Below, in pieces: positions 1-7,200 of a stretch of 36,360 nucleotides of DNA. Made by a program: the position numbers and the translations under genes. The notes beneath the pieces were generated by a model. That model was not told where the DNA came from and did not search any database. It saw nothing but the letters and a program-made list of their open reading frames with translations. Origin of the DNA: JAQVXR01 sp050945755 (GTDB lineage Bacteria; Bacillota; Dehalobacteriia; Dehalobacteriales; Dehalobacteriaceae); assembly GCA_050945755.1 (NCBI GenBank), contig JBMNTN010000017.1, positions 1 to 36,360 on the forward strand. The letters run 5' to 3'. Each line of letters starts with the position of its first letter. The first letter of the stretch is position 1.

Positions 1-230
1 ATACCCCATTCTTTAACGGATATCGTCCTCAGTTTTATTTCCGGACAACTGACGTAACCGGTGTGGCGAAACTACCGGAAGGTGTGGAAATGGTAATGCC
101 TGGGGATAACATTAAGATGTACATTGAGCTGATTACCCCGATTGCTATTGAGGAAGGTTTGCGCTTTGCCATTCGCGAAGGCGGTCGGACTGTCGGAGCC
201 GGTGTGGTAACAGGAATTATTGAAGATTAA
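1..230 (+). CDS. tuf: Elongation factor Tu, copy 1 (3' end only)
   Basis: C-terminal part (75 residues, reading from base 3) of EF-Tu, the GTPase that delivers aminoacyl-tRNA to the ribosome. The window begins inside the gene, so the GTP-binding domain and start are missing. What is visible is most of the third beta-barrel domain, including TPFFNGYRPQFYFRTTDVTG and the end FAIREGG followed by a short tail. Bases 1-184 differ from the second tuf (15798-15981) at one position only, base 128, and the last 46 bases then differ strongly. The protein ends TGIIED here and TAINE in copy 2. A terminator follows at once, so this copy ends its own transcript ahead of rpmG. Confidence 0.97.
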   Translation, partial: TPFFNGYRPQFYFRTTDVTGVAKLPEGVEMVMPGDNIKMYIELITPIAIEEGLRFAIREGGRTVGAGVVTGIIED

Positions 231-259
231 AAGAGCGGGTCAAGCCCGCTTTTCTTTTT
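231..259 (+). terminator. Rho-independent terminator after tuf copy 1
   Basis: Six-base GC-rich stem AGCGGG (234-239) pairs with CCCGCT (245-250) around a 5-base loop. It is extended by A/T and G/T pairs into a T-rich tract, TTTTCTTTTT. It starts right after the tuf stop codon. Confidence 0.9.
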
Positions 260-382
260 GTGGAATGTTTTCCGCTTGGATCAGAGGATTTTAAAGTCGG
301 AGAATATTTATGGTAAATTATGCAAAGAATATTTTTGTAGGATATTATCTGAGGATACTCAATTTCGGTTAAGGGAAAAGTC

Positions 383-411
383 TTGACACGAAATTTGATT
401 TGTGTTAAATT
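383..411 (+). promoter_or_regulatory. Sigma-A type promoter for rpmG-secE-nusG
   Basis: TTGACA at 383-388, a 17-base spacer, then TAAATT at 406-411 preceded by TGT (extended -10). It lies between the tuf terminator and rpmG. The rest of 260-382 shows no gene and no tRNA that I can recognise. Confidence 0.75.
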
Positions 412-471
412 ATTCAAGGTAGTCTGTAGGCTTATGTATTTTTTGCGTAATGTAGTTAGGAGGTGGCAACA

Positions 472-621
472 ATGCGCGTAGCAGCTACTTTGGCCTGCAC
501 TGAATGTAAAAGACGCAATTATATAACAAAGAAAAACAAAAAGAATGATCCGGATCGTTTAGAATTAAAGAAATACTGCAATTTTTGCAAAACCCATACT
601 GTTCATAAAGAAACAAAATAA
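472..621 (+). CDS. rpmG: Ribosomal protein L33, zinc-type
   Basis: Small basic large-subunit protein of 49 residues, the usual L33 length. The start MRVAATLACTECK and two CxxC pairs (C9/C12 and C36/C39) mark the zinc-binding (C+) form of L33. The ATG at 472 follows an AGGAGGTGG ribosome binding site at 459-467. It is first in the rpmG-secE-nusG unit, an order widely conserved in bacteria. Some Firmicutes carry several L33 genes, and whether this one has a zinc-free paralogue elsewhere cannot be seen here. Confidence 0.96.
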   Translation: MRVAATLACTECKRRNYITKKNKKNDPDRLELKKYCNFCKTHTVHKETK

Positions 622-657
622 TCAGTTTGATCAATTTTAATATAAGGATGTGAGCTT

Positions 658-882
658 ATGGTTGCCGGTAAAGTTGCAGCTGGCTCAAACAATGGCAAGT
701 TTAAGGACCGTGCAGGTAAGTTCCTGCGTGGAGTTTGGTCGGAATTAAAAAAAGTACACTGGCCTGATAGGAAACAAATAACTGTATACACTTCGGTTGT
801 TCTGGTATCAGTATTTATTATTGCATTTGTTATTTGGATTGTAGATTCTGGCTTAACCTTTATTCTGAACCGGGTGTTATAG
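658..882 (+). CDS. secE: Preprotein translocase subunit SecE
   Basis: Small membrane subunit (74 residues) of the SecYEG protein-export channel, which clamps SecY. It shows the single-helix short form typical of Gram-positive bacteria. A basic amphipathic segment with the conserved ELKKVHWPDRKQ (about residues 29-40) precedes one hydrophobic helix, VVLVSVFIIAFVIWIV. The ATG at 658 follows AAGGATGTGAG. It sits between rpmG and nusG as in most bacteria, and its partner secY is at 25545 in the same window. No SecG gene is present here. Confidence 0.96.
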   Translation: MVAGKVAAGSNNGKFKDRAGKFLRGVWSELKKVHWPDRKQITVYTSVVLVSVFIIAFVIWIVDSGLTFILNRVL

Positions 883-903
883 AAAGAATACTGTAAGTTT
901 CTT

Positions 904-946
904 AAGGAGGTGGGGGACCTATAAAAAGAATAGGGTCCCTTATGTT
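904..946 (+). promoter_or_regulatory. nusG translation start region with SD-bridging hairpin
   Basis: The SD AAGGAGGTG (904-912) lies about 35 bases before the only in-frame start, ATG 947. In between, GGGACC (914-919) pairs with GGTCCC (934-939), extended by TAT/ATA with one bulged G and a 7-base A-rich loop. With this hairpin folded, the distance from GGAGG to ATG becomes about 10 bases. The pairing is seen in the sequence. The role in start selection is inferred. Confidence 0.6.
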
Positions 947-1474
947 ATGGATAAACAATGGTATGTAATTCATACTTATGCCGGCTATGAGAATAAGGTA
1001 AAAGCCAACCTGGAAAAAAGAGTAGAATCGATGAACATGGAAGAAAGTATTTTCCGGGTTATTGTTCCCATGGAAGATGAGGTTCAGGTTAAGGATGGTA
1101 AGAAAAAGGTAACGAAGCGAAAAGTCTATCCCGGCTATGTTTTGGTAGAAATGATTATGACGGATGCTTCTTGGTACGTGGTCCGAAATACACCGGGAGT
1201 GACAGGATTTGTCGGGACCGGAAACAAACCTGTGCCCCTACATGAGGATGAAGCAAGAATTATTCTGAAACAGATGGGTGTCATCGAGCCTAAGGTAAAG
1301 GTCGATTTTGTTATTGGAGAGCATATACGGGTAACCAGTGGACCTTTTGAAAATTTTGTAGGCAATGTTGAAGAAATTTATCCCGACAAGGGGAAATTAA
1401 AAGTAATGGTTTCCATGTTCGGAAGAGAGACACCAGTAGAATTAGAATTTTCTCAAGTTGAAAAGTTAAATTAA
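947..1474 (+). CDS. nusG: Transcription termination/antitermination factor NusG
   Basis: NusG (175 residues) binds the RNA polymerase clamp and couples transcription to pausing, Rho or the ribosome. The N-terminal NGN domain opens with DKQWYVIHTYAGYENKVK and contains the KVYPGYVLVEM block. The C-terminal KOW domain contains RVTSGPFENFVGNVEEI. The ATG at 947 is the only in-frame start that keeps the conserved N-terminus; the codons between it and the SD at 904 include no start. A tiny overlapping frame (942-968, 8 residues) begins 5 bases earlier in another frame, with no evidence that it is used. The next gene, rplK, lies 101 bases downstream with no terminator between. Confidence 0.97.
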   Translation: MDKQWYVIHTYAGYENKVKANLEKRVESMNMEESIFRVIVPMEDEVQVKDGKKKVTKRKVYPGYVLVEMIMTDASWYVVRNTPGVTGFVGTGNKPVPLHEDEARIILKQMGVIEPKVKVDFVIGEHIRVTSGPFENFVGNVEEIYPDKGKLKVMVSMFGRETPVELEFSQVEKLN

Positions 1475-1521
1475 AATTCCGCTCGTTTTGTGGACAATAA
1501 AGAATACTTTGATGTCCTAAG

Positions 1522-1550
1522 GGTGGGAGGGGTAATCCCCGCTAAACCAC
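1522..1550 (+). promoter_or_regulatory. Candidate L1-binding mRNA site upstream of rplK
   Basis: GTGG (1523-1526) pairs with CCAC (1547-1550). Inside are GA on the 5' side, a GGGG/CCCC stem with a TAAT loop, and GCTAAA on the 3' side. This imitates the 23S rRNA L1-binding helix, which has GGUGGGAG on one strand and GAAAUACCACC on the other. Autoregulation of the L11-L1 operon by L1 through such a mimic is established in other bacteria. The assignment here is by likeness. Confidence 0.75.
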
Positions 1551-1575
1551 AATCTAGGGTAAGGAGGTGTGAAGC

Positions 1576-2001
1576 ATGGCAAAAAAAGTAATGGCAATGG
1601 TTAAATTACAGATCCCTGGTGGAAAAGCAAATCCTGCACCGCCTGTCGGGCCTGCTTTAGGTCAGCATGGTGTCAATATTATGGCCTTCTGCAAAGAGTT
1701 TAATGAAAAGACTGCAAAGCAAGCTGGATTGATTATTCCAGCGGAAATTACTATTTATGCAGACCGTTCTTTCTCATTTGTTTTAAAAACGCCCCCGGCT
1801 GCCGTATTACTAAAGAAAGCTGCCGGTATTGACAGCGGCTCCGGTGAGCCAAATAAAAAGAAGGTAGCCAAGCTTCCCAGAGAAAAAGTCCGGGAAATTG
1901 CTGAACTGAAAATGAAGGATCTAAATGCTGCCAGTGTTGATGCAGCTGTGCGCATGGTTGAGGGTACTGCTCGGAGTATGGGTATTACAATTGTTGACTA
2001 G
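1576..2001 (+). CDS. rplK: Ribosomal protein L11
   Basis: L11 (141 residues, the standard length) forms the base of the ribosomal GTPase-associated centre together with L10 and L7/L12. The N-terminal domain shows the proline-rich block KANPAPPVGPALGQHGVNIM (about residues 18-37). The C-terminal RNA-binding domain carries VLLKKAAGIDSGSGEPNKKKV and ends in MVEGTARSMGITIVD. The ATG at 1576 follows AAGGAGGTG (1561-1569). It is followed by rplA after 55 bases. Candidate L1-binding motifs lie both before it and between it and rplA. Confidence 0.98.
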   Translation: MAKKVMAMVKLQIPGGKANPAPPVGPALGQHGVNIMAFCKEFNEKTAKQAGLIIPAEITIYADRSFSFVLKTPPAAVLLKKAAGIDSGSGEPNKKKVAKLPREKVREIAELKMKDLNAASVDAAVRMVEGTARSMGITIVD

Positions 2002-2011
2002 TTCTTTCCCA

Positions 2012-2041
2012 GTGGGAGGAAGGTCTCTTCCGAATTACCAC
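2012..2041 (+). promoter_or_regulatory. Second candidate L1-binding mRNA site, upstream of rplA
   Basis: GTGG (2012-2015) pairs with CCAC (2038-2041). Inside are GA, a GGAAG/CTTCC stem with a GTCT loop, and GAATTA on the 3' side. The layout matches the 1522-1550 motif. It ends two bases before the rplA ribosome binding site AAGGAGG (2044-2050), so bound L1 would block rplA initiation directly. That last step is inferred. Confidence 0.7.
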
Positions 2042-2056
2042 AAAGGAGGTTAAAAG

Positions 2057-2755
2057 ATGCCAAAACATGGTAAGAAATATCAAGATGCTTTTAAATCGTT
2101 TGACAGAGACACTTTATATGATCCCCAGGAAGCACTTGCCCTGGTAAAAAAAGTTGCACCTGCAAAATTTGATGAAACCGTGGAAATTGCTGTTAGGCTT
2201 AACTTGGACCCGAGACAAGCAGATCAACAAATCCGCGGTGCGGTAGTTCTTCCCCATGGTACCGGCAAAAGCCGGAGTGTTTTGGTTTTTGCCAAAGGGG
2301 AAAAGGCCAAAGAAGCTGAAAGTGCCGGAGCTGATTTCGTTGGTGCTGAGGATATGGTGGCAAAAATTCAAGAGGGTTGGTTTGGCTTTGATGTAGCTGT
2401 TGCAACACCTGATATGATGGGAACGGTTGGTAGGCTGGGTCGTCTCTTAGGCCCTAAAGGTTTGATGCCAAACCCTAAAACAGGTACAGTTACGATGGAT
2501 GTAGATCGTGCCGTTAAAGAGATTAAAGCAGGTAAAATTGAGTACCGACTTGATAAGGCAGCAATTATTCATGCGCCGATTGGAAAAGTCTCTTTTGATG
2601 AAAATAAATTATACGAGAACTATTTAACGCTGGTTGAAGTGCTGATTAAAGCTAAACCGGCGGCGGCAAAAGGACAGTATATCAAGAGTATTACTGTGGC
2701 TTCAACTATGAGTCCGGGTATACGCATTAATCCCTTAAAGCCAACGGGCAAATAA
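2057..2755 (+). CDS. rplA: Ribosomal protein L1
   Basis: L1 (232 residues) builds the mobile L1 stalk at the ribosomal E site and, in studied bacteria, represses its own mRNA. Family blocks are clear: LNLDPRQADQQIRGAVVLPH (about residues 49-68), then GTGKSRSVLVFA, LGRLLGPKGLMPNPKTGTV (about residues 128-146) and the C-terminal TVASTMSPGIRINP. The ATG at 2057 is 6 bases after AAAGGAGG. It is the last gene before a fresh promoter at 2767, and no hairpin terminator is visible between the two. Confidence 0.98.
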   Translation: MPKHGKKYQDAFKSFDRDTLYDPQEALALVKKVAPAKFDETVEIAVRLNLDPRQADQQIRGAVVLPHGTGKSRSVLVFAKGEKAKEAESAGADFVGAEDMVAKIQEGWFGFDVAVATPDMMGTVGRLGRLLGPKGLMPNPKTGTVTMDVDRAVKEIKAGKIEYRLDKAAIIHAPIGKVSFDENKLYENYLTLVEVLIKAKPAAAKGQYIKSITVASTMSPGIRINPLKPTGK

Positions 2756-2766
2756 AAAGCCTGGTG

Positions 2767-2795
2767 TTGACTTTATCTAATTTGTGTGATAATAT
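2767..2795 (+). promoter_or_regulatory. Sigma-A type promoter for rplJ-rplL
   Basis: TTGACT at 2767-2772, a 17-base spacer, and TAATAT at 2790-2795 preceded by TGA (extended -10). It starts 11 bases after the rplA stop codon and just upstream of the L10 leader. Confidence 0.75.
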
Positions 2796-2815
2796 TGGGC
2801 TCGAAAAAACTATAA

Positions 2816-2935
2816 AACCTGTACTGTAGACAGCGGGCGCAGCAAGCTTAATGGAGAAATCCGCCTGCCGAGGTAGGGAATATCGTTGATAGATAATTCA
2901 AATGATAACCTCTGCATGTCTGCAGGGGTTTTTAT
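2816..2935 (+). ncRNA. L10 leader RNA with terminator/attenuator
   Basis: It matches the Firmicutes L10-leader pattern as I remember it: CCTGTACTGTAGACAGCGGG, a stem-loop, CCGCCTGCCGAGGT, then a terminator. The terminator is a 10-bp stem (2907-2916 with 2921-2930, loop TGTC) running into TTTTT. GAGGT (2870-2874) can pair instead with ACCTC (2908-2912), the left arm of the terminator, giving a possible antiterminator. L10(L7/L12) binding to such leaders to reduce rplJL expression is established; the switch drawn here is inferred from pairing. Confidence 0.8.
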
Positions 2936-2959
2936 TGTGGTAACGGAGGAGGTGGAAAC

Positions 2960-3496
2960 GTGACGAAAAAACCCCAGACAATAAAAAAAGAACAGGCTGT
3001 AAATGAATTAAAACAAAACATGGATCAGTCTAACTTTACAGTTTTAACTGATTATCGGGGGCTTGATGTATCCGAGGTTACGGAACTGCGAGCCAAACTC
3101 CGAGAAGCGGGAGTAACATATAAGGTTGCTAAAAACACGCTGATAAAACTGGCGGCTCATGAACTGGGAGTTATGGAATTTGACAAGTACTTGGAGGGCC
3201 CTACAGCAATTGCTTTTAGTGCCGATCCGGTAGTGGCTGCGAAAATTTTGACTGAGTTTGCTAAAAGCCACAAAGACCTGGAAATTAAAACCGGACTTCT
3301 GGATAAAAAACAGGTAAGTGTTGATGGGATTAAAGACCTTGCTAAATTACCGCCCAAGGAAGTTCTTTTGGGCCAAGTTCTGGGAGCTATGCAGTCACCC
3401 CTTTATGGTTTGGCCGGATCTTTGGCCGGTCTAATGAGAAAGTTTGTCTATGCATTGGATCAGATCAGAGAACAGAAGGCCAATGCCGAAGCTTAA
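2960..3496 (+). CDS. rplJ: Ribosomal protein L10
   Basis: L10 (178 residues) anchors L7/L12 dimers to the 50S stalk and, with them, binds its own leader RNA. The N-terminal RNA-binding domain has the typical TDYRGLDVSEVTELRAKLRE and YKVAKNTL. The C-terminal helix that holds the L7/L12 dimers runs from about SPLYGLAGSLAGLMRKFVYAL to the end. The start is GTG at 2960, 5 bases after GGAGGAGGTGG. The leader and attenuator at 2816-2935 lie immediately upstream, and rplL follows after 53 bases. Confidence 0.97.
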   Translation: MTKKPQTIKKEQAVNELKQNMDQSNFTVLTDYRGLDVSEVTELRAKLREAGVTYKVAKNTLIKLAAHELGVMEFDKYLEGPTAIAFSADPVVAAKILTEFAKSHKDLEIKTGLLDKKQVSVDGIKDLAKLPPKEVLLGQVLGAMQSPLYGLAGSLAGLMRKFVYALDQIREQKANAEA

Positions 3497-3549
3497 AGAT
3501 TCCTGGTTTTACTTAATTAATTATTAAGATTTTTAAGGAGGATAAAATA

Positions 3550-3933
3550 ATGTCCAAAGTAAATGAAATTTTAGAAGCGGTTAAAGGGCTAACCGTTTTG
3601 GAACTGGCTGAATTAGTTAAGGCTTTTGAAGAAGAATTTGGTGTCAGCGCTGCTGCTCCTGTTGCTGTGGCTGCAGCACCTGCAGCTGGAGGTGCTGCTC
3701 CTGCTGAGGCTGCCGAAGAACAGACCGAATTTGATGTAGTGCTTACCGCTGTTGGTGATAAGAAGATCAATGTGATCAAGGTTGTCAGAGAAATTACCGG
3801 CTTAGGTTTGAAAGAGGCCAAGGCCGTTGTGGATGAAGCTCCCAAACCGGTCAAAGAAAAGGTTAGCAAGGAAGAAGCAGAAGGTATCAAGGCTAAATTG
3901 GTTGAGGTTGGTGCGACAGTCGAAATTAAGTAG
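3550..3933 (+). CDS. rplL: Ribosomal protein L7/L12
   Basis: Acidic stalk protein (127 residues) that recruits translational GTPases; it is the ribosomal protein usually present in several copies. The N-terminal dimerisation domain (about residues 1-33), an alanine- and proline-rich flexible hinge (about residues 36-58), and a C-terminal domain with VGDKKINVIKVVREITGLGL (about residues 71-90) and LKEAKAVVDEAPKPVKE are all in order. The ATG at 3550 follows AAGGAGGA. A terminator starts 15 bases after the stop, so transcripts from the rplJ promoter can end here, giving more L7/L12 than RNA polymerase subunits. Confidence 0.98.
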   Translation: MSKVNEILEAVKGLTVLELAELVKAFEEEFGVSAAAPVAVAAAPAAGGAAPAEAAEEQTEFDVVLTAVGDKKINVIKVVREITGLGLKEAKAVVDEAPKPVKEKVSKEEAEGIKAKLVEVGATVEIK

Positions 3934-3944
3934 TTTATTGTTAC

Positions 3945-3980
3945 AAAAGGCACCTCTCTTTGGAGGTGCCTAAATTTTTT
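3945..3980 (+). terminator. Terminator or partial terminator between rplL and rpoB
   Basis: A 9-bp perfect stem, AGGCACCTC (3948-3956) with GAGGTGCCT (3963-3971) and a 6-base loop, is followed by AAATTTTTTATT. In other bacteria a partial terminator at this place separates high ribosomal from lower polymerase expression. Confidence 0.8.
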
Positions 3981-3992
3981 ATTAGGGTCAGG

Positions 3993-4040
3993 TTTGATGA
4001 GGTGAAATTTATCTGATTATAAATATTTCACCTCATCAAA
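3993..4040 (+). repeat. Perfect 16-bp inverted repeat upstream of rpoB
   Basis: TTTGATGAGGTGAAAT (3993-4008) and its exact reverse complement (4025-4040) flank a 16-base AT-rich centre. TTTTT follows at 4048-4052, 8 bases beyond the stem, and the -35 box of the next promoter starts 16 bases beyond. It could be a second weak terminator, an operator-like site or a remnant element; the sequence does not decide. Confidence 0.8.
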
Positions 4041-4055
4041 GCTGATCTTTTTACG

Positions 4056-4084
4056 TTGACAAAGCTTGCCTTTTATGTTAGTAT
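4056..4084 (+). promoter_or_regulatory. Sigma-A type promoter for rpoBC
   Basis: TTGACA at 4056-4061, a 17-base spacer, then TAGTAT at 4079-4084 preceded by TGT (extended -10). It would give a leader of roughly 140 bases before rpoB. The leader holds one small hairpin (CTGGG 4110-4114 with CCCAG 4121-4125). No gene is visible in 3934-4233. Confidence 0.75.
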
Positions 4085-4233
4085 CAAAAAATGGCTCATA
4101 TTGGTTTCTCTGGGTATTTTCCCAGTATAATTGAAAATATTGCCTAACGTCTGCATAAGGTCAATTCATTATGGGAAGAATACCAAAATACGGAGCTCGG
4201 AAAAATTGGTTACCATTGAGGGGTGAGGTGTTG

Positions 4234-7200
4234 ATGGCTTATCCATCCGCAGTAGGAACCAGAGAAAGAAGAAGTTATGCCCGAATTCAGGAAGTCCTTG
4301 AAATGCCGAACTTAATTGAGGTGCAACGAAAGTCTTACCATTGGTTTTTAAATGAAGGTCTAAAGGAAATATTTCATGATATTTCCCCGATTCAGGATTT
4401 TACCGGAAATCTTGTTCTTGAGTTTGTAGGTTATACCTTAGGTGAATCTAAGTATTCCGTGGATGATTGTAAAGAACGGGATGTGACCTATGCAGCCCCT
4501 CTTAGGGTTAAGGTTCGGCTGATTAATAAGGAAACAGGTGAGGTTAAAGAACAGGAAGTATTTATGGGTGACTTCCCGTTAATGACTGATAAAGGGACGT
4601 TTATTATTAATGGGGCGGAACGGGTAATAGTAAGCCAGCTTGTGCGTTCTCCCGGAGTCTATTATAGTGAATCAATTGATGCGACTGGTGTCAGACTTTA
4701 TGGAGCAACAATTATTCCTAACAGAGGTGCCTGGCTTGAGTTTGAAACAGATGTTAATGAGAACATCTATGTTCGAGTGGACAGAACCAGGAAAATACCC
4801 GCTACCGTTTTGATCCGTGCGTTGGGTTATAAGACTAATGCCCATATTTTAGATTTATTCGACAACAATCAACATATTCAAGTTACTTTGGAAAAAGATA
4901 ATACAACTTCTGAAGACGAAGCCCTTGTAGAAATATACAAACGTCTACGGCCAGGGGAACCTCCTACTGTAGATTCGGCGCGCTCTTTATTATATACTCT
5001 CTATTTCGACCCTAAACGATACGATTTAGGCCATGTGGGCAGATATAAGCTGCATAAAAAGTTGGAGCATGGTATTTTAAGAAAAATTTCCGAAGACGGT
5101 AAAGTTTGGGACGAGGATAAACACCGCTACGTTGAGAAAGAAATTACCGAGGAAATATCCAATGATTATATTAGACATCTGACCAAACCTGATGTCATTG
5201 AAGCTATTCGTTACCTCTTAAAATTAATGAATGGCGAACATAAGGCGGATGATATTGATCATTTAGGCAACAGAAGGCTCCGTTCAGTCGGGGAACTTTT
5301 ACAAAATCAGTTCCGGATCGGCCTTTCCCGGATGGAACGGGTGGTGCGGGAGCGGATGACAATTCAAGATGTGGATGTAATTACTCCACAGGTTTTAGTA
5401 AATATTCGCCCGGTTGTCGCTGCAATCAAGGAATTTTTCGGTTCAAGTCAGCTTTCTCAATTTATGGACCAAACCAATCCGCTGGCAGAGTTAACGCATA
5501 AACGGCGTTTAAGTGCCTTAGGTCCGGGGGGGTTGTCCCGGGAAAGGGCTGGTTTTGAGGTACGTGATGTTCACCACTCTCACTATGGCAGAATGTGTCC
5601 AATTGAGACCCCGGAAGGCCCTAACATTGGTCTTATCGGCTCGCTCAGTACTTTTGCCCGGATTAATGAATTCGGGTTTATTGAGACTCCTTACCGGAGA
5701 GTTGACAAGGAGCGAGGCATTGTAACCGATACAATCGATTATTTAACCGCTGACGAAGAAGATAAATTTGTTGTTGCCCAAGCTAATGAGCCCCTTGATA
5801 ATGAGGGAAGGTTTGTAAATAGGCGAGTTAATGCCCGGTTTGGAAGCGAAATTATTGTTATTCCCTCTGAACGGGTGGATTATATGGATGTAAGTCCCAA
5901 ACAGGTAGTTTCAGTTGCGACGGCCTTGATTCCCTTTTTAGAGCACGATGATGCCAACCGAGCTTTAATGGGTGCCAATATGCAACGTCAGGCAGTACCT
6001 CTATTAAGAACAGATGCCCCACTGGTTGGTACAGGAATTGAGCATAAAACTGCCCGGGATTCTCTGGTGGTGGAGATGTCGGAGGGCCCCGGCATAGTAG
6101 AGAAAGTAACCGGTAAAGAAATTGTAGTCCGTTTGGATAATGGGACGTTAAAACGACATAAATTATTAAAATTTCAGCGATCAAATCAAGGTACTTGTAT
6201 AAATCAAAAGCCTATTGTCCAGCGGGGGCAAAGAGTGGAAAAAGGTCAGGTAATTGCTGATGGCCCCTCCACAGACATGGGAGAATTGGCGCTGGGGCGT
6301 AATGTCTTGGTCGCTTTTATGACCTGGGAAGGCTATAACTACGAAGATGCGATCCTCCTCAGTGAAAAACTTGTTAAAGAAGACTATTTTACCTCTATTC
6401 ATATTGAAGAATATGAATGCGATGCCAGGGATACGAAACTTGGCCCTGAGGAAATTACTAGGGATATCCCTAATGTGGGGGAGGATATTCTCAAGGACCT
6501 TGATGAAAATGGTATTATTAGAGTTGGTGCCGAGGTTCGGCCGGCAGATATTTTGGTAGGCAAAGTGACCCCTAAAGGAGAGACGGAACTGACAGCGGAA
6601 GAACGATTGCTCAGGGCTATTTTTGGAGAAAAGGCTCGGGAAGTCAGGGATACTTCTTTGAGGGTGCCTCATGGTGAATCGGGGAAAGTTGTTGATGTTA
6701 AAGTTTTCTCTCGGGAAAACGGAGACGAACTGGCACCGGGAGTAAACAAACTGGTTCGGGTTTATGTAGCTCAAAAGCGAAAGATTTCTGTTGGTGATAA
6801 AATGGCGGGACGCCACGGTAATAAGGGGGTAGTATCCAGGATTTTACCGGAGGAAATGATGCCGTTTCTCCCGGATGGCACTCCGATTGAATTAGTTCTT
6901 AACCCTCTGGGGGTTCCTTCTCGGATGAATATTGGTCAGGTTTTAGAGTGCCATTTGGGATGGGCTGCCCAAAAGCTGGGAATACATGTTGCGACACCTG
7001 TTTTTGATGGAGCCCGGGAAGAGGATGTGTTTGGGACATTAAAGGAAGCGGGTTTGCCTAAATCAGGTAAAACCATACTTTATGATGGCCGGACAGGAGA
7101 ACCTTTTGATAATCAAGTCACGGTGGGTTATGTCTACATGTTGAAACTGGCCCACTTAGTTGACGATAAAATTCACGCTCGTTCCACAGGACCGTACTCT

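Noticed and set aside
260..382. Possible tRNA-Trp gene, often found near secE in other bacteria
   Set aside because: No cloverleaf, no T-arm GTTCGA-like segment and no acceptor pairing seen in the gap before rpmG.
3513..3953. Minus-strand open frame opposite rplL
   Set aside because: Ala/Thr/Ser-rich shadow of the alanine-rich hinge of L7/L12; no independent support.
4171..4233. Upstream in-frame ATG giving RpoB 21 more residues
   Set aside because: It has only a weak ribosome binding site and residues unlike other RpoB N-termini. ATG 4234 has a good site and the family start.
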